A DNA stretch of 42,117 bases from a virus. Position 1 is the stretch's first letter; the number at the start of each line of letters is the position of its first letter. The notes under the pieces are model-generated. The model had not been told where the DNA came from. It saw only the letters and a program-made list of their open reading frames with translations, and searched no databases. The stretch covers positions 1 to 42,117 of the IMG/VR virus record IMGVR_UViG_3300035670_000480; one strand, given 5' to 3'. Both the position numbers and the translations under genes were made by a program. Positions 21,350 through 29,994 of the stretch are shown here, in pieces.

Positions 21350-21736
21350 ATGGAATACAAATTACCCTCCGGTGCGACTCTAGACGTGACCCCGCTCGAC
21401 TTCGAGCCTGCTTTCGAGATTAGCCAAACGGTAACTCGATTGATTGGCCTCTTGGACGTTGACCTCAAGAGCTTTGAGACAGACAAGTGGAACAGCATTG
21501 CCGATATCGAATTGGACGCAATCAAACGCCCGTTCTCTCAGATTCTCTCCAACAGGGAGCTCGTTAAGGATGCGAACAAGTGCCTTGCAAAATGCACTTA
21601 CAACGGAATCAAAATTAGCGAGAAAACATGGCAACCTGCAGAGGCTCGCAAAGATTATTTGTACGCCTGCTTTTACGCTCTCAAGGAAAACGTCCTCCCT
21701 TTTTTCGAGGGAGTGCTTTCGAGTTCCAAGGCGTAA
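21350..21736 (+). CDS. tail assembly chaperone (G-type)
   Basis: ATG 21350 follows GAGGTGAACT. The 128-residue product begins MEYKLPSGATLDVTPLDFEP and is mostly helical and polar, typical of tail assembly chaperones that coat the tape measure. The 3' end contains the heptamer T-TTT-TTC, and the next frame downstream continues the protein. The order, tube, chaperone, chaperone extension, tape measure, is the standard tail gene order. Confidence 0.82.
   Translation: MEYKLPSGATLDVTPLDFEPAFEISQTVTRLIGLLDVDLKSFETDKWNSIADIELDAIKRPFSQILSNRELVKDANKCLAKCTYNGIKISEKTWQPAEARKDYLYACFYALKENVLPFFEGVLSSSKA
21700..21706 (+). other. programmed -1 ribosomal frameshift site
   Basis: The heptamer TTTTTTC fits X-XXY-YYZ in the frame of the chaperone (codons CCT TTT TTC). 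A -1 slip joins it to the frame that ends at 21948. CTCCCT and AGGGAG (21695-21700 and 21708-21713) flank the run as inverted arms, a possible helper structure. Confidence 0.8.
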
Positions 21737-21948
21737 AGCGAGATTCGAAACTGTTACTCCCGAAAATGACCATCAAGATGCCTTTCGATAAGTTTGTGAT
21801 GTGTGAGCTTGCAGCTAAAGGCTATGGCTCGCTCCGTGAGCTTGCAGCGACGAGGTGTGATATAGTTTTATCAGCGTATGACCATCTGCAATCGATGCGA
21901 GAGTACGAGGAGCGATTCCATCAGCTCAACGAACCAAAGGAGCGTTAA
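21706..21948 (+). CDS. frameshift extension of the tail assembly chaperone (GT-type)
   Basis: This 80-codon stretch lies in the -1 frame. Read from the slip site it runs FRGSAFEFQGVKRDSK and then FDKFVMCELAAKGYGSLREL before a stop at 21948. There is no ribosome site of its own before the domain, so it should be made only as the C-terminal part of a fusion of about 199 residues. The fusion product is thought to recruit tube subunits to the tape measure. The tape measure starts two bases after the stop. Confidence 0.75.
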   Translation, partial: RGSAFEFQGVKRDSKLLLPKMTIKMPFDKFVMCELAAKGYGSLRELAATRCDIVLSAYDHLQSMREYEERFHQLNEPKER

Positions 21949-21950
21949 AA

Positions 21951-23399
21951 ATGAATGTAGGACAACTCTTTGTCACGCTCGGAATTAAAATCGACAAGGG
22001 AATGGACGCAGCCCAAGCAAAGCTTATTTCTGGATTGAAAAAGCTAAAAGAGACAACGGGAACTCTTAAGGAAAAAATCCAAGCGGCGACTGGTTACAAA
22101 GAATTTGCAAAGAATTTTAAGGACGCTGCACAAGAAACTAAGGGCCTGTTGGGTTTCTTTGCTCGCATGGTGACGGCGGCAAATATGGCTCGCCTCGCAA
22201 TCCTCGGCTTAGTCGCAGGCATGATGAAGCTGACAATGCAGGCCGCAGAAGCGAGTGAGCATTTGTTCAAGTTTTCAATTAACACCGGAATGAACACGTC
22301 CGACCTACAAAAGTGGCAACAGCAGGCAAGCCAAGCGGGCGTCGAGGCCGAAGAGGTGGCAAACTCGTTCAAGGAACTACAGCGGAAGTCGATGGAAATT
22401 CAGCTTGGGCAAGGCGATTCTGGTGCATTTCAAATGGCTGGTGTGAATTGGGCAACCGACGCCGAAACAATGATGAATCAAGTGGAACAGATGCTAAAAA
22501 GCAGACCCGCTGCAATGGGTACCAAGCTCGCTATGGACATGGGGCTAAGTGAGGAAATGGTTTCTTTTCTTCGCTTACGTTCGACAATGAAGCCTGCAGA
22601 AGAGGGGCTAATCTTAGCGCCAGAAGAGATTGCAGAGCTTAAAGACTTCAGCATGACGTTTTCTCATAGTGCGAATATGGCGAAGCAGGCTCTAATAAAG
22701 CTCGGGGCAATGCTTGCGCCAGTTACACTTCCCCTGCTCAAGTTCTTTTCTCGGCTAATGTCGATGGTTGCTGATTTTGTGAAATATCTAAACTCAATCG
22801 GCAAGTGGAAAAACGTCATAATAGGAATTGCGGCTGCAATCACCGCAGGAGTCATGGCGGCATTCTTCCCAATTACCGCCACAATTCTCGCTGTAGGAGC
22901 TGCAATCGCTGCAATCCTTTTAATAATCGAAGACGTTTACTCATACTTTAAGGGTGACGAGTCTGTTCTAGGTGACATCATCGACACGATGAAGAATGAA
23001 TGGCGCACAGTTATAAGCTGGATGAACGACGAAGTTGGTAATATATTCCAAGCGGCTTGGGACGCTTTCCCTAAGCTTATCGGCTGGATTATGGAAAATT
23101 GGAAATATCTGACCGGATGGATGGGTCAAGAAATTGGTAACGTTTGGGAAGGCGTCAAGAGCTTTTTTGGTGTCGGCTCAGGCAGTGGAACGCCCACACC
23201 AACCACCGGAAGACCAGCATTCGCAGGTGTGAACAATCCTCTTGCCACAGGAGACTTTGGCGGAATGGGAACCACCAATCAAACAATCTCGATTCAAGTG
23301 GACGGCTCGAAAGACCCCAAACTTGTTGCTGCAGAAATTGACATGAGATTGCGACGGCAAACAAGCGAAGCAACGTATCAAATGCCGAGAGGAGAATAG
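21951..23399 (+). CDS. tail tape measure protein
   Basis: ATG 21951 has AAAGGAGCGTTAAAA upstream. The 482-residue product has an N-terminal helical region (LFVTLGIKIDKGMDAAQAKL), a hydrophobic stretch near residue 85 (MARLAILGLVAGMMKLTMQ), and a strong double membrane region near residues 285-325 (VIIGIAAAITAGVMAAFFP and ILAVGAAIAAILLIIED). The length predicts a short tail (about 70 nm at 0.15 nm per residue). It sets tail length and probably helps DNA cross the inner membrane. Confidence 0.88.
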   Translation: MNVGQLFVTLGIKIDKGMDAAQAKLISGLKKLKETTGTLKEKIQAATGYKEFAKNFKDAAQETKGLLGFFARMVTAANMARLAILGLVAGMMKLTMQAAEASEHLFKFSINTGMNTSDLQKWQQQASQAGVEAEEVANSFKELQRKSMEIQLGQGDSGAFQMAGVNWATDAETMMNQVEQMLKSRPAAMGTKLAMDMGLSEEMVSFLRLRSTMKPAEEGLILAPEEIAELKDFSMTFSHSANMAKQALIKLGAMLAPVTLPLLKFFSRLMSMVADFVKYLNSIGKWKNVIIGIAAAITAGVMAAFFPITATILAVGAAIAAILLIIEDVYSYFKGDESVLGDIIDTMKNEWRTVISWMNDEVGNIFQAAWDAFPKLIGWIMENWKYLTGWMGQEIGNVWEGVKSFFGVGSGSGTPTPTTGRPAFAGVNNPLATGDFGGMGTTNQTISIQVDGSKDPKLVAAEIDMRLRRQTSEATYQMPRGE

Positions 23400-23401
23400 T
23401 T

Positions 23402-24241
23402 ATGGGTGTAGTTTCTTCGATTGCATCAACGTCGAACCTCGTAGGCTCTGCAGGCGTTTCGAGCTTGTCTTTGTTGAACGCAACCAAGGCACTGCTGAAG
23501 CCTCTTCCTTTTAAGGGCATTGCACCTTCTGACACCTATGCCAAACAGCGTGGGCTTGAGAATGTGAGCGGTGGTTTTTTGTTCGACATTCCAGAATCGG
23601 AGTCGTTGCAGCTCAAGGCTCAAATCACGGAGCACTATGTTGAAGACAACTCGGCAATGCAAGACCACATCTCAATCGCCCCTATCTCTATAACTCTGAC
23701 AGGGAAAATTGGTGAGCTTGTTCTAAAAAAGAACGACGCTCAAGCCTATATCGACTCGCTTCTAACGACCCTAAGCGCTGCAAGCTTTTTAGCACCAAAC
23801 CTAAGCAAATCTGCTCAAAATTACATCCTAGAATATCAGAAGCTCGCTAATGCAACTGAGAGGGCGCTTAAACAAATCGACACTATCAAAAAGCTATTTG
23901 CAGACGGTGAGCAAGCGAACAAACAGCAGACTGCTTACAAAGAACTATCTCAGATGTTCAAGAGCAGAATGCTTTATAAAGTAGAGACCCCTTGGGTGAT
24001 TCTTGACAACATGGCGATTGAAAGCATCACCTTCGAGCAAGATGAAACGACGAAAGACCAAAGCACCATTGCAATTTCTCTGAAGCAAATTCAGTTCGCC
24101 CAAAGCAAAACTGTCAAAGGAAAAATCAGCAAAGGGAGACAAGCGATGCAAAAAGCTCCGGTAGCTGACAAGGGAGTTGCTCGGGGCAAGAGCGGGTTAA
24201 AACAAATTAAGGACTATTTCTTAGCACCTAGCGGAGCTTAA
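23402..24241 (+). CDS. tail/baseplate protein after the tape measure
   Basis: The 279-residue product contains LQLKAQITEHYVEDNSAMQD with HISIAPISITLTGKIGEL, the pattern of proteins that follow the tape measure in many contractile phages (DUF6046-like or Mu gpN-like hub accessory). The start has GGAGAATAGTT. A helical middle and a basic C-terminal tail (VKGKISKGRQAMQKAPVADK) follow. It probably joins the tape measure to the hub. The exact family is uncertain. Confidence 0.65.
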   Translation: MGVVSSIASTSNLVGSAGVSSLSLLNATKALLKPLPFKGIAPSDTYAKQRGLENVSGGFLFDIPESESLQLKAQITEHYVEDNSAMQDHISIAPISITLTGKIGELVLKKNDAQAYIDSLLTTLSAASFLAPNLSKSAQNYILEYQKLANATERALKQIDTIKKLFADGEQANKQQTAYKELSQMFKSRMLYKVETPWVILDNMAIESITFEQDETTKDQSTIAISLKQIQFAQSKTVKGKISKGRQAMQKAPVADKGVARGKSGLKQIKDYFLAPSGA

Positions 24242-24243
24242 TC

Positions 24244-24582
24244 ATGGCAACAATTATTTCGTCAATCACAAACGAGCCCTGGCAAATACACGAGCTAATC
24301 ATTACGGGCTTTGATTCCTGTGAAATGGAAATCAAGTGGAACGACACACAAAGCGCTTGGTTCGCTCGTTTTACTTGGGGTGATTTTGAAGTTGCAGGGC
24401 TAAAGCTTACAATGAGTCCAAACATCCTAAGCCAATTTGCGAATAAGATTCCCTTTGGTATAGCTATAATCTCAAACACACTTCAAGACCCAATCACGCT
24501 CGACTCGCTCTCAAACGGTACGACAGAGTTTTGGATTTTGTCGGCTGCAGAGGTCGAAGAATTGGCGGCAGTTTATGGTTAA
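24244..24582 (+). CDS. baseplate plug-like protein (DUF6983 type)
   Basis: The 112-residue product is beta-rich: WQIHELIITGFDSCEMEIKW, WFARFTWGDFEVAGLKLTMS, and a C-terminal EFWILSAAEVEELAAVYG. This is the layout of phage baseplate plug proteins that close the tube end beside the hub. The end overlaps the hub gene by 8 bases, in keeping with coupled translation. Confidence 0.7.
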   Translation: MATIISSITNEPWQIHELIITGFDSCEMEIKWNDTQSAWFARFTWGDFEVAGLKLTMSPNILSQFANKIPFGIAIISNTLQDPITLDSLSNGTTEFWILSAAEVEELAAVYG

Positions 24583-25456
24583 GTTTGGCCTTGCCTATCA
24601 ATTAAAAGTAGAGGCATTCGGTGGTAAAGAAACTATCGAAATTGGGATGCCGTTCTCAATTCAATTCTCCATTACTCGTTCAATGACCGGAAGCGCTAAC
24701 ACAGCGAGCATCACCATTTTCAACTTGAACGAAGTAAGCAGGGAAAAGATATTCAAAGACGAGTTCGACATCGACGACTACAGAGCCGTACAACTGTTCG
24801 CAGGCTATGATGACGGAGCGAATACTTTACTTCCAATGGTATTTAACGGACACTTAAGAAAAGCAGGCTCTAAACGAAACGGCACCGAGTGGGAAACTGA
24901 ACTAGATTGCTTCGATGGTGCCTATGCAATGACTGAAGGAAAGATGAGCCTAAGCGTGCCTGCAGGCCAATCGATGAAAGACACTCTCTTGAACGCTATG
25001 GGGAACCTTCCAAAAATCGCAGGGGCCGTTGTCGGTGACGGGTTCGATTCACAAAACAAACGAGGGCAAGTTTTATTTGAAAACCCAGCAGAGTTTTTGA
25101 AGATGCAAAGCAAAAATAGGTTCTTTATTGACAACAATAACGCTTACATTTTGGCAGACAATGAGACACTAAAGGGTGACATCGAGACAATCGACGTAAG
25201 CACAGGGCTTATTGGAACTCCTCGCAGACAAAAGAACATCATCGAGCTTGAGACTATTTTCGAGCCTCGCTTGACTCTAGCGCAGGACTTAGAAGTTATC
25301 AGTCAAACCAACCCGGGAATTAACGGGGTGTACAAGGTCATCGAGATAGTTCATAGCGGGAATATATCCCCGAGCGTCGCTAGTACCGTGACAACTAACG
25401 TCAAGCTAAACGTCCCTGCAACAGCTCTCAAAAGGGTGAAAGGGCGAATAGGATGA
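24575..25456 (+). CDS. baseplate hub protein (Mu gp44/gpD-like)
   Basis: The 293-residue product shows the first-domain pattern of hub proteins: IGMPFSIQFSITRSMTGSAN, TASITIFNLNEVSREKIFKD, and AVQLFAGYDDGANTLLPMVF, with GLIGTPRRQKNIIELETIFE further on. The hub trimer adapts the six-fold tube to the three-fold spike. The spike gene follows with a 4-base overlap. No ribosome site stands out before ATG 24575; coupling to the preceding gene is likely. Confidence 0.85.
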   Translation: MVKFGLAYQLKVEAFGGKETIEIGMPFSIQFSITRSMTGSANTASITIFNLNEVSREKIFKDEFDIDDYRAVQLFAGYDDGANTLLPMVFNGHLRKAGSKRNGTEWETELDCFDGAYAMTEGKMSLSVPAGQSMKDTLLNAMGNLPKIAGAVVGDGFDSQNKRGQVLFENPAEFLKMQSKNRFFIDNNNAYILADNETLKGDIETIDVSTGLIGTPRRQKNIIELETIFEPRLTLAQDLEVISQTNPGINGVYKVIEIVHSGNISPSVASTVTTNVKLNVPATALKRVKGRIG

Positions 25457-26094
25457 ATGAGAATAATCTGCCAAAAGCACAACCACAGCTCAGAGACTTG
25501 CTCGACAAAGTGAAGAGCGACGTAAAAAAAGAACTAAATTGTCATCTCGTCGCTCAAGTAGAATCCTTTGATAAGGCAAAGAACACAATCACGGCTAGGG
25601 CTTCAATCAAACGAGCTTACTCAAACGGGACAGAGGTTGAGTTTCCCTTATTCACTGACGTTCCAGTTATGACGCTCTCAGGCGGCGGTGCTTTTATTTC
25701 AATGCCAATTACTAAGGGCGATTGGTGTTTGTTGATGTTTAATGACAGAGATATCGACTCGTGGTGGTACTCAGGCACGGTTGCAGTTCCTAACTCTCCA
25801 AGGCTTCACTCACTCTCAGACGCTATCGCTTTGGTAGGGCTTACTCCTGCAACAGAGGCTTTTGCACTCGTCGATGATGCTGTGTTAATGGATGCTGGAG
25901 AACACAAATTCAATATCAAGAACGACGTAAAGAACTTAAAAACTCTACTTGATAAGCTCATTACGTTGGTTGGAAAAATTATCGTAACAGCTAACACCTC
26001 AACTCCAAGCGGCGGGCCTGTTACATGGACTTCACCCTTACCGACCGAATTTGATAGTTTGAAACTGGAGTTTGAGCAGCTCTTAAAGGAGTAA
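25453..26094 (+). CDS. baseplate spike, Gp138 N-terminal-domain type
   Basis: The 213-residue product starts with a helix (QPQLRDLLDKVKSDVKKELN), then the OB-fold Gp138 domain (CHLVAQVESFDKAKNTITAR, VEFPLFTDVPVMTLSGGGAF, and ISMPITKGDWCLLMFNDRDI followed by DSWW). A short helical C-terminus follows. Spikes of this type pierce the host membrane at contraction. The position after the hub and before the gp25-like gene is the canonical one. Confidence 0.85.
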   Translation: MNENNLPKAQPQLRDLLDKVKSDVKKELNCHLVAQVESFDKAKNTITARASIKRAYSNGTEVEFPLFTDVPVMTLSGGGAFISMPITKGDWCLLMFNDRDIDSWWYSGTVAVPNSPRLHSLSDAIALVGLTPATEAFALVDDAVLMDAGEHKFNIKNDVKNLKTLLDKLITLVGKIIVTANTSTPSGGPVTWTSPLPTEFDSLKLEFEQLLKE

Positions 26095-26098
26095 AAAC

Positions 26099-26452
26099 AT
26101 GGCAAATAGAATCAGGGGAAACACACTTTCCACAGATTGGAATTTTGGCAAAGGCAAGAGTGACTATCTGCGAGATGATGCGGCGATTGCTTACGACATT
26201 GCGACGAAGCTCCGCACGTTCAAGGGTGAGTGCTTTTACGATGCCGAAGTCGGCGTGCCGTGGTTCACCATACTCGGGCAAAAAAATCAAGACCTCGTGG
26301 TGCTCGAAATCAAAAGCGTACTTTTAGAAGTGGACGGGGTCATGGAAGTAACTAACGTCGAGTTCGTACTAAACACTGATCGAAGTTTCATGGTAAGGTG
26401 GTGGGTGAACACGATCAACACAACTGGCCTGAGTGGGAGTACGGCACTATGA
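26099..26452 (+). CDS. baseplate wedge protein, T4 gp25-like
   Basis: The 117-residue product has the gp25/DUF2634 pattern: AIAYDIATKLRTFKGECFYD, AEVGVPWFTILGQKNQ, and a C-terminal strand region with FVLNTDRSFMVRWWVNTI. AAAGGAGTAAAAAC precedes ATG 26099. It starts sheath polymerisation at the baseplate. The stop overlaps the start of the J-like gene (ATGA). Confidence 0.85.
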   Translation: MANRIRGNTLSTDWNFGKGKSDYLRDDAAIAYDIATKLRTFKGECFYDAEVGVPWFTILGQKNQDLVVLEIKSVLLEVDGVMEVTNVEFVLNTDRSFMVRWWVNTINTTGLSGSTAL

Positions 26453-27615
26453 ACTATATCGATGGCGCAGGACTTCACGTTGAAAGCCTAACGACAATTA
26501 TTGACGACTTGCAAAACGGATTCAAGGCCATTTACGGCTCAGATATTAACCTCGACTCGAACACTCCAGATGCTCAGATGATTAACCTATTCGCTCAGGC
26601 GAAGGCAGATTTATTAGAGCTAATTTCTAACGTCTACGCATCGTTTGACCCGAACCAAGCTAGCGGCTCAGTGCTTGACCAAAGAGTTTCAATCAACGGA
26701 ATTAAGCGAAGAGGCTCTACCTACACACGAACGATGGTAACAGTAACAACGGACAGAGACTTGACGCTTCTCGGAAAAGACACGAGCACAACGCCTTTCA
26801 CAATCTCCGATGCCTCTGGAACTCGTTTTGTTTTAGAAGAGACTTCAAGCCTCACAACGGGTGCTAATTCGCTCGCATTCTCGGCTGAGACAATCGGAGC
26901 GGTGGAGACACTAGCAAACACCTTAACCGTGATACAAACTATCACCTTGGGCGTTTTAAGCGTAAATAATCCTACGTCGGTTTTGACGCAGGGAGTTGAT
27001 GAGGAGACAGACGCCGTTCTAAGAACTCGTCGCACCCAGTCGGTTTCGTTGCCTGCGATTGGCGCTCTTGCCGCAACTCAGGCTGCAATATTTACTGTGG
27101 CAGATGTGCTTGATGCTATTGTTTATGAGAACGTCGGAAACTCTACAGACTCAAACGGCGTTCCTGCTCATTCCATTTGGGCCATCGTTGACGGCGGGCT
27201 TGATGCCGATATTGGGGAGGCTATCTATTCTAAGCGAAACGCAGGCTGTGGAATGAAAGGCACCGAAGAGGTGTCGATTGATCAAGTAAACGGCGTGCCT
27301 TTTATCGTGAAGTTTGATAGGCCAGTGTACGAAAACTTGTATGTTTCGCTATCGATTACGTCAATCAACCCTGCTCATGCAATTGATGCAGAATGGTTAA
27401 AACAACAAATATTCGAGAACATAAGCTACAAGATTTATGAGCCTGCAGATTACACTGCAATTACAACTCTTGTGAAAACTCTTGACCCTCTCGCTGTGGT
27501 AATCTCGGGCGGAGTTTCTAAGACTGCAGGTAGTTATACTGGATTCGTTTACCCGACTACGATACAAAATCGGTTCATTATGAGTACAACACGCATAGTA
27601 ATTTCGGTGATATAA
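26449..27615 (+). CDS. baseplate J-like protein (Mu gp47 type)
   Basis: ATG 26449 is chosen for its ATGA overlap with the preceding stop; longer readings lie inside that gene. The 388-residue product opens MNYIDGAGLHVESLTTIIDD, contains PDAQMINLFAQAKADLLELI and the beta-rich middle domain with TQGVDEETDAVLRTRRTQSV. This is the typical signature of baseplate wedge J proteins. It forms the main iris of the baseplate with the gp25- and DUF2612-like proteins. Confidence 0.88.
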   Translation: MNYIDGAGLHVESLTTIIDDLQNGFKAIYGSDINLDSNTPDAQMINLFAQAKADLLELISNVYASFDPNQASGSVLDQRVSINGIKRRGSTYTRTMVTVTTDRDLTLLGKDTSTTPFTISDASGTRFVLEETSSLTTGANSLAFSAETIGAVETLANTLTVIQTITLGVLSVNNPTSVLTQGVDEETDAVLRTRRTQSVSLPAIGALAATQAAIFTVADVLDAIVYENVGNSTDSNGVPAHSIWAIVDGGLDADIGEAIYSKRNAGCGMKGTEEVSIDQVNGVPFIVKFDRPVYENLYVSLSITSINPAHAIDAEWLKQQIFENISYKIYEPADYTAITTLVKTLDPLAVVISGGVSKTAGSYTGFVYPTTIQNRFIMSTTRIVISVI

Positions 27616-28367
27616 TGGTAACACAAGCGACCATCGACACAGCGATTAAATACTACCAAGACTTGATGTTGTATCAATATCAAGATTTGCCAAAAGCAAC
27701 TGAGACAATCAAAGCTCTAGTCGATGCGACACTCGTTGACCTTGTTCCTTTGGACGTTCAGAACGCTTTTGATATTGAGACCGCAGAAGGCGTACAGCTT
27801 GATATCCTCGGCAAATATATTGGCCTTGCTCGACAAGTCGCAGTGGAATTAGAGAGACCTTATTGGCGCTTGGCAGACTATGAAACCTATGTTCCATCAA
27901 CTCCGCTTGTGGGGCTTACTGATTACGAAGACAGGGCAATCAACAACGACTCAGTTTGGTATCAGTATCAATTTGCTGGTGAGTCTTTCTATACGCTCAC
28001 CGACGGGCAATACCGCACGATGCTCAAATTAAAAATTGTTCTTAATAGTTCAGACAACACGCTAAAAAGTATTGCACAAACGATGTACGACTTTTTTGGC
28101 TTAGGCGTTCGGGTTTACGATGCGAAAGATATGACTCTCTCCTATGCCATCGACCCCGAAGTGGCTCCGACAGTCGTGCTCGCTTCTGATCTTGGCCTTT
28201 TGCCGCACCCGCAAGGCGTAGGCGTTTCGGGAATATTTCAGTTCGTTGGACAGCTATTTGCGTTCGCCGACTATTCAGAGAATAATGGAAACACGACAGG
28301 CTTCTCAGACTATGAAACAGGCTTCAATGGCTATCATTGGTTAACCTACGAAGACAAAATTGCATGA
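27615..28367 (+). CDS. baseplate wedge protein, DUF2612 type
   Basis: The 250-residue product contains FDIETAEGVQLDILGKYIGL and LTDGQYRTMLKLKIVLNSSD, both DUF2612 hallmarks, followed by a beta-rich C-terminal part with repeated F/Y-x-D-Y-E turns (FADYSENN, FSDYETGF, LTYEDKIA). These proteins attach the fibre network to the wedge, as Mu gp48/P2 gpI do. The start is coupled to the J-like stop (TAATG). Confidence 0.85.
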   Translation: MVTQATIDTAIKYYQDLMLYQYQDLPKATETIKALVDATLVDLVPLDVQNAFDIETAEGVQLDILGKYIGLARQVAVELERPYWRLADYETYVPSTPLVGLTDYEDRAINNDSVWYQYQFAGESFYTLTDGQYRTMLKLKIVLNSSDNTLKSIAQTMYDFFGLGVRVYDAKDMTLSYAIDPEVAPTVVLASDLGLLPHPQGVGVSGIFQFVGQLFAFADYSENNGNTTGFSDYETGFNGYHWLTYEDKIA

Positions 28368-28375
28368 GGTGAAAC

Positions 28376-29374
28376 ATGGCAAAGATTATTAGGGCAAAGC
28401 AAAGAATTTTCGGTGACGGAGTTGTAGCAAACTACAATCACGCTGTTTTCGGTTCATTGAAGGCTGATGCTATCGCTTACTCGAAAGACCCAGACACGAT
28501 TCAATCGACCGCATGGGACGAGGGGTGGAAAGCCGCAACAGTTAACAACCAAGCCCCTGCGCTTCAAGATTTGAATGCAGTTGACTATCTGACCACGAGA
28601 CAAATCGCCTACATTTTGCAGGCTGGTGTGCCTGAATACGATGCCACTACAACGCATTACATTGATGATATTTGTCGCTCAGGTGGCTCATTACATCGAA
28701 GCATTGTAGACGACAACACAGGCAATGCAGTCACTGATACCTCTAAATGGGGCGGGGTTTTTGGAATTAACCCTCTTGGCTCAATCATTGCAATGGGCAA
28801 TGTTGCAGCTTGGGCGCTCCCTACTGCGGACGAGGTCAAGGACGGATATGCACTGTGCAATGGCAACACGTTTGCAGCACTTGGGGCAGGGAATTACAAT
28901 GCATCTTTTACAGGAAACAGGCCAACGTTGAACGACTCTCGATTCTTGATGGGTTCAACGGCTGTAGCTTCAACGGGAGGTCAAAACAGCACAACGCTTG
29001 CCGCTGCAAACATCCCACAGGTCAGCACTTCATATACTCCCGCAGGTACAAATGCAGCTAGTAGCGTTTCCGGTTCTGTTGGTGGTTCAGACGGAACACA
29101 CACGCATACTGCGACAACGACAGCACTCGGACCAATTAACGCAACTCAATTAGTGAACGCTGGTTCTTTTGCGGGTGCCGTAACTAGCATTGCAGCAGGT
29201 AGTGTCACCGTCACCTCTACGAACTCAGGTCATGGCCACGGATTCTCACTAACTGCAGCGGCTCAAGGCTTCACAGGTCAAGCTGCAACAATCACAGTTG
29301 GAAACGCTTCTCCTACGGCACTTGAGAATCGCCCCTTGTACTTCTCAGTTGTTTATTTGATGAGGGTGAAATGA
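28376..29374 (+). CDS. tail collar fibre protein
   Basis: The 332-residue product carries a phage collar domain: GYALCNGNTFAALGAGNYNA, NRPTLNDSRFLMGSTAV, and a C-terminal ENRPLYFSVVYLMRVK. Low-complexity segments with H-T-H-T and G-H-G-H, which often bind metal in trimeric fibre tips, lie between. It probably binds the host surface. GAGGTGAAAC precedes the start. Confidence 0.85.
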   Translation: MAKIIRAKQRIFGDGVVANYNHAVFGSLKADAIAYSKDPDTIQSTAWDEGWKAATVNNQAPALQDLNAVDYLTTRQIAYILQAGVPEYDATTTHYIDDICRSGGSLHRSIVDDNTGNAVTDTSKWGGVFGINPLGSIIAMGNVAAWALPTADEVKDGYALCNGNTFAALGAGNYNASFTGNRPTLNDSRFLMGSTAVASTGGQNSTTLAAANIPQVSTSYTPAGTNAASSVSGSVGGSDGTHTHTATTTALGPINATQLVNAGSFAGAVTSIAAGSVTVTSTNSGHGHGFSLTAAAQGFTGQAATITVGNASPTALENRPLYFSVVYLMRVK

Positions 29375-29610
29375 TATATTCTGTGAAGTATCGCAAGTGT
29401 GGCAAGTTCTTTTGGAACAAAATCAAAGTTAAGGGCGACCTAACTATGGTTGCTGATGGCTTGCAAGTGCGAGTGTTCATACTTGAGAATGACGAGCGAT
29501 TAGAAATTCCCGCTTTGTCGTACGAGTTTTGGTACTCGAAAGAGCGCCACATGTCGATTCTAAAGAATATGGAAAAAGAATCAGGTCAGAAAATTCCAGT
29601 TGGGAGCTAA
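29371..29610 (+). CDS. small tail-region protein (79 aa)
   Basis: The start overlaps the collar gene stop (ATGA) and has GAGGGTGAA upstream. The product begins MIYSVKYRKCGKFFWNKIKV and looks like a small beta-sheet protein with a helical C-terminus (KERHMSILKNMEKESG). No family is recognised. Genes of this size between fibre genes can be fibre-assembly chaperones, but there is no direct evidence. Confidence 0.65.
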   Translation: MIYSVKYRKCGKFFWNKIKVKGDLTMVADGLQVRVFILENDERLEIPALSYEFWYSKERHMSILKNMEKESGQKIPVGS

Positions 29611-29613
29611 ATC

Positions 29614-29994
29614 ATGACAGCCGGAAAAGTTGACTTTGTATCAATTTGCGGAGCGGAAAACAGCGCAGGCCCGTGCGAACAGGGCTCGACTTTTCAGCGA
29701 GTTTTGTTTCACAAGAATGCAGACGGCACTGCGATTAATCTCACGGGTTATACAGCTCGAATGCAAGTTCGAAAGTTTGTGAACTCGACAGATATTACAA
29801 TCTCGCTCACGACAGAAAACGGGCGACTTATAATTGACCCCCTGCTTGGTAAAATCACGATGACAATCTCAGCAGCAGACACCATAACGCTGCCTGTTGG
29901 CTGTTACGTTTACGACCTTGAGCTTGTCTCAGGCTCGTTTGTGAAGAAGCTAATTTATGGCGGGCTGCACGTTGTTGGCGAGGTGACACGATGA
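29614..29994 (+). CDS. baseplate/fibre attachment protein (BppU N-terminal-like)
   Basis: The 126-residue product follows a familiar pattern: a G-S-T-F opening (CEQGSTFQRVLF), INLTGYTARMQVRKFVNSTD, LTTENGRLIIDPLLGKITM and GCYVYDLELVSGSFVKKLIY, ending in G-E-V-T-R. It is an Ig-like beta sandwich like the N-terminal domain of BppU-type proteins, which anchors fibres to the baseplate. The next fibre gene overlaps it as ATGA. Confidence 0.75.
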   Translation: MTAGKVDFVSICGAENSAGPCEQGSTFQRVLFHKNADGTAINLTGYTARMQVRKFVNSTDITISLTTENGRLIIDPLLGKITMTISAADTITLPVGCYVYDLELVSGSFVKKLIYGGLHVVGEVTR

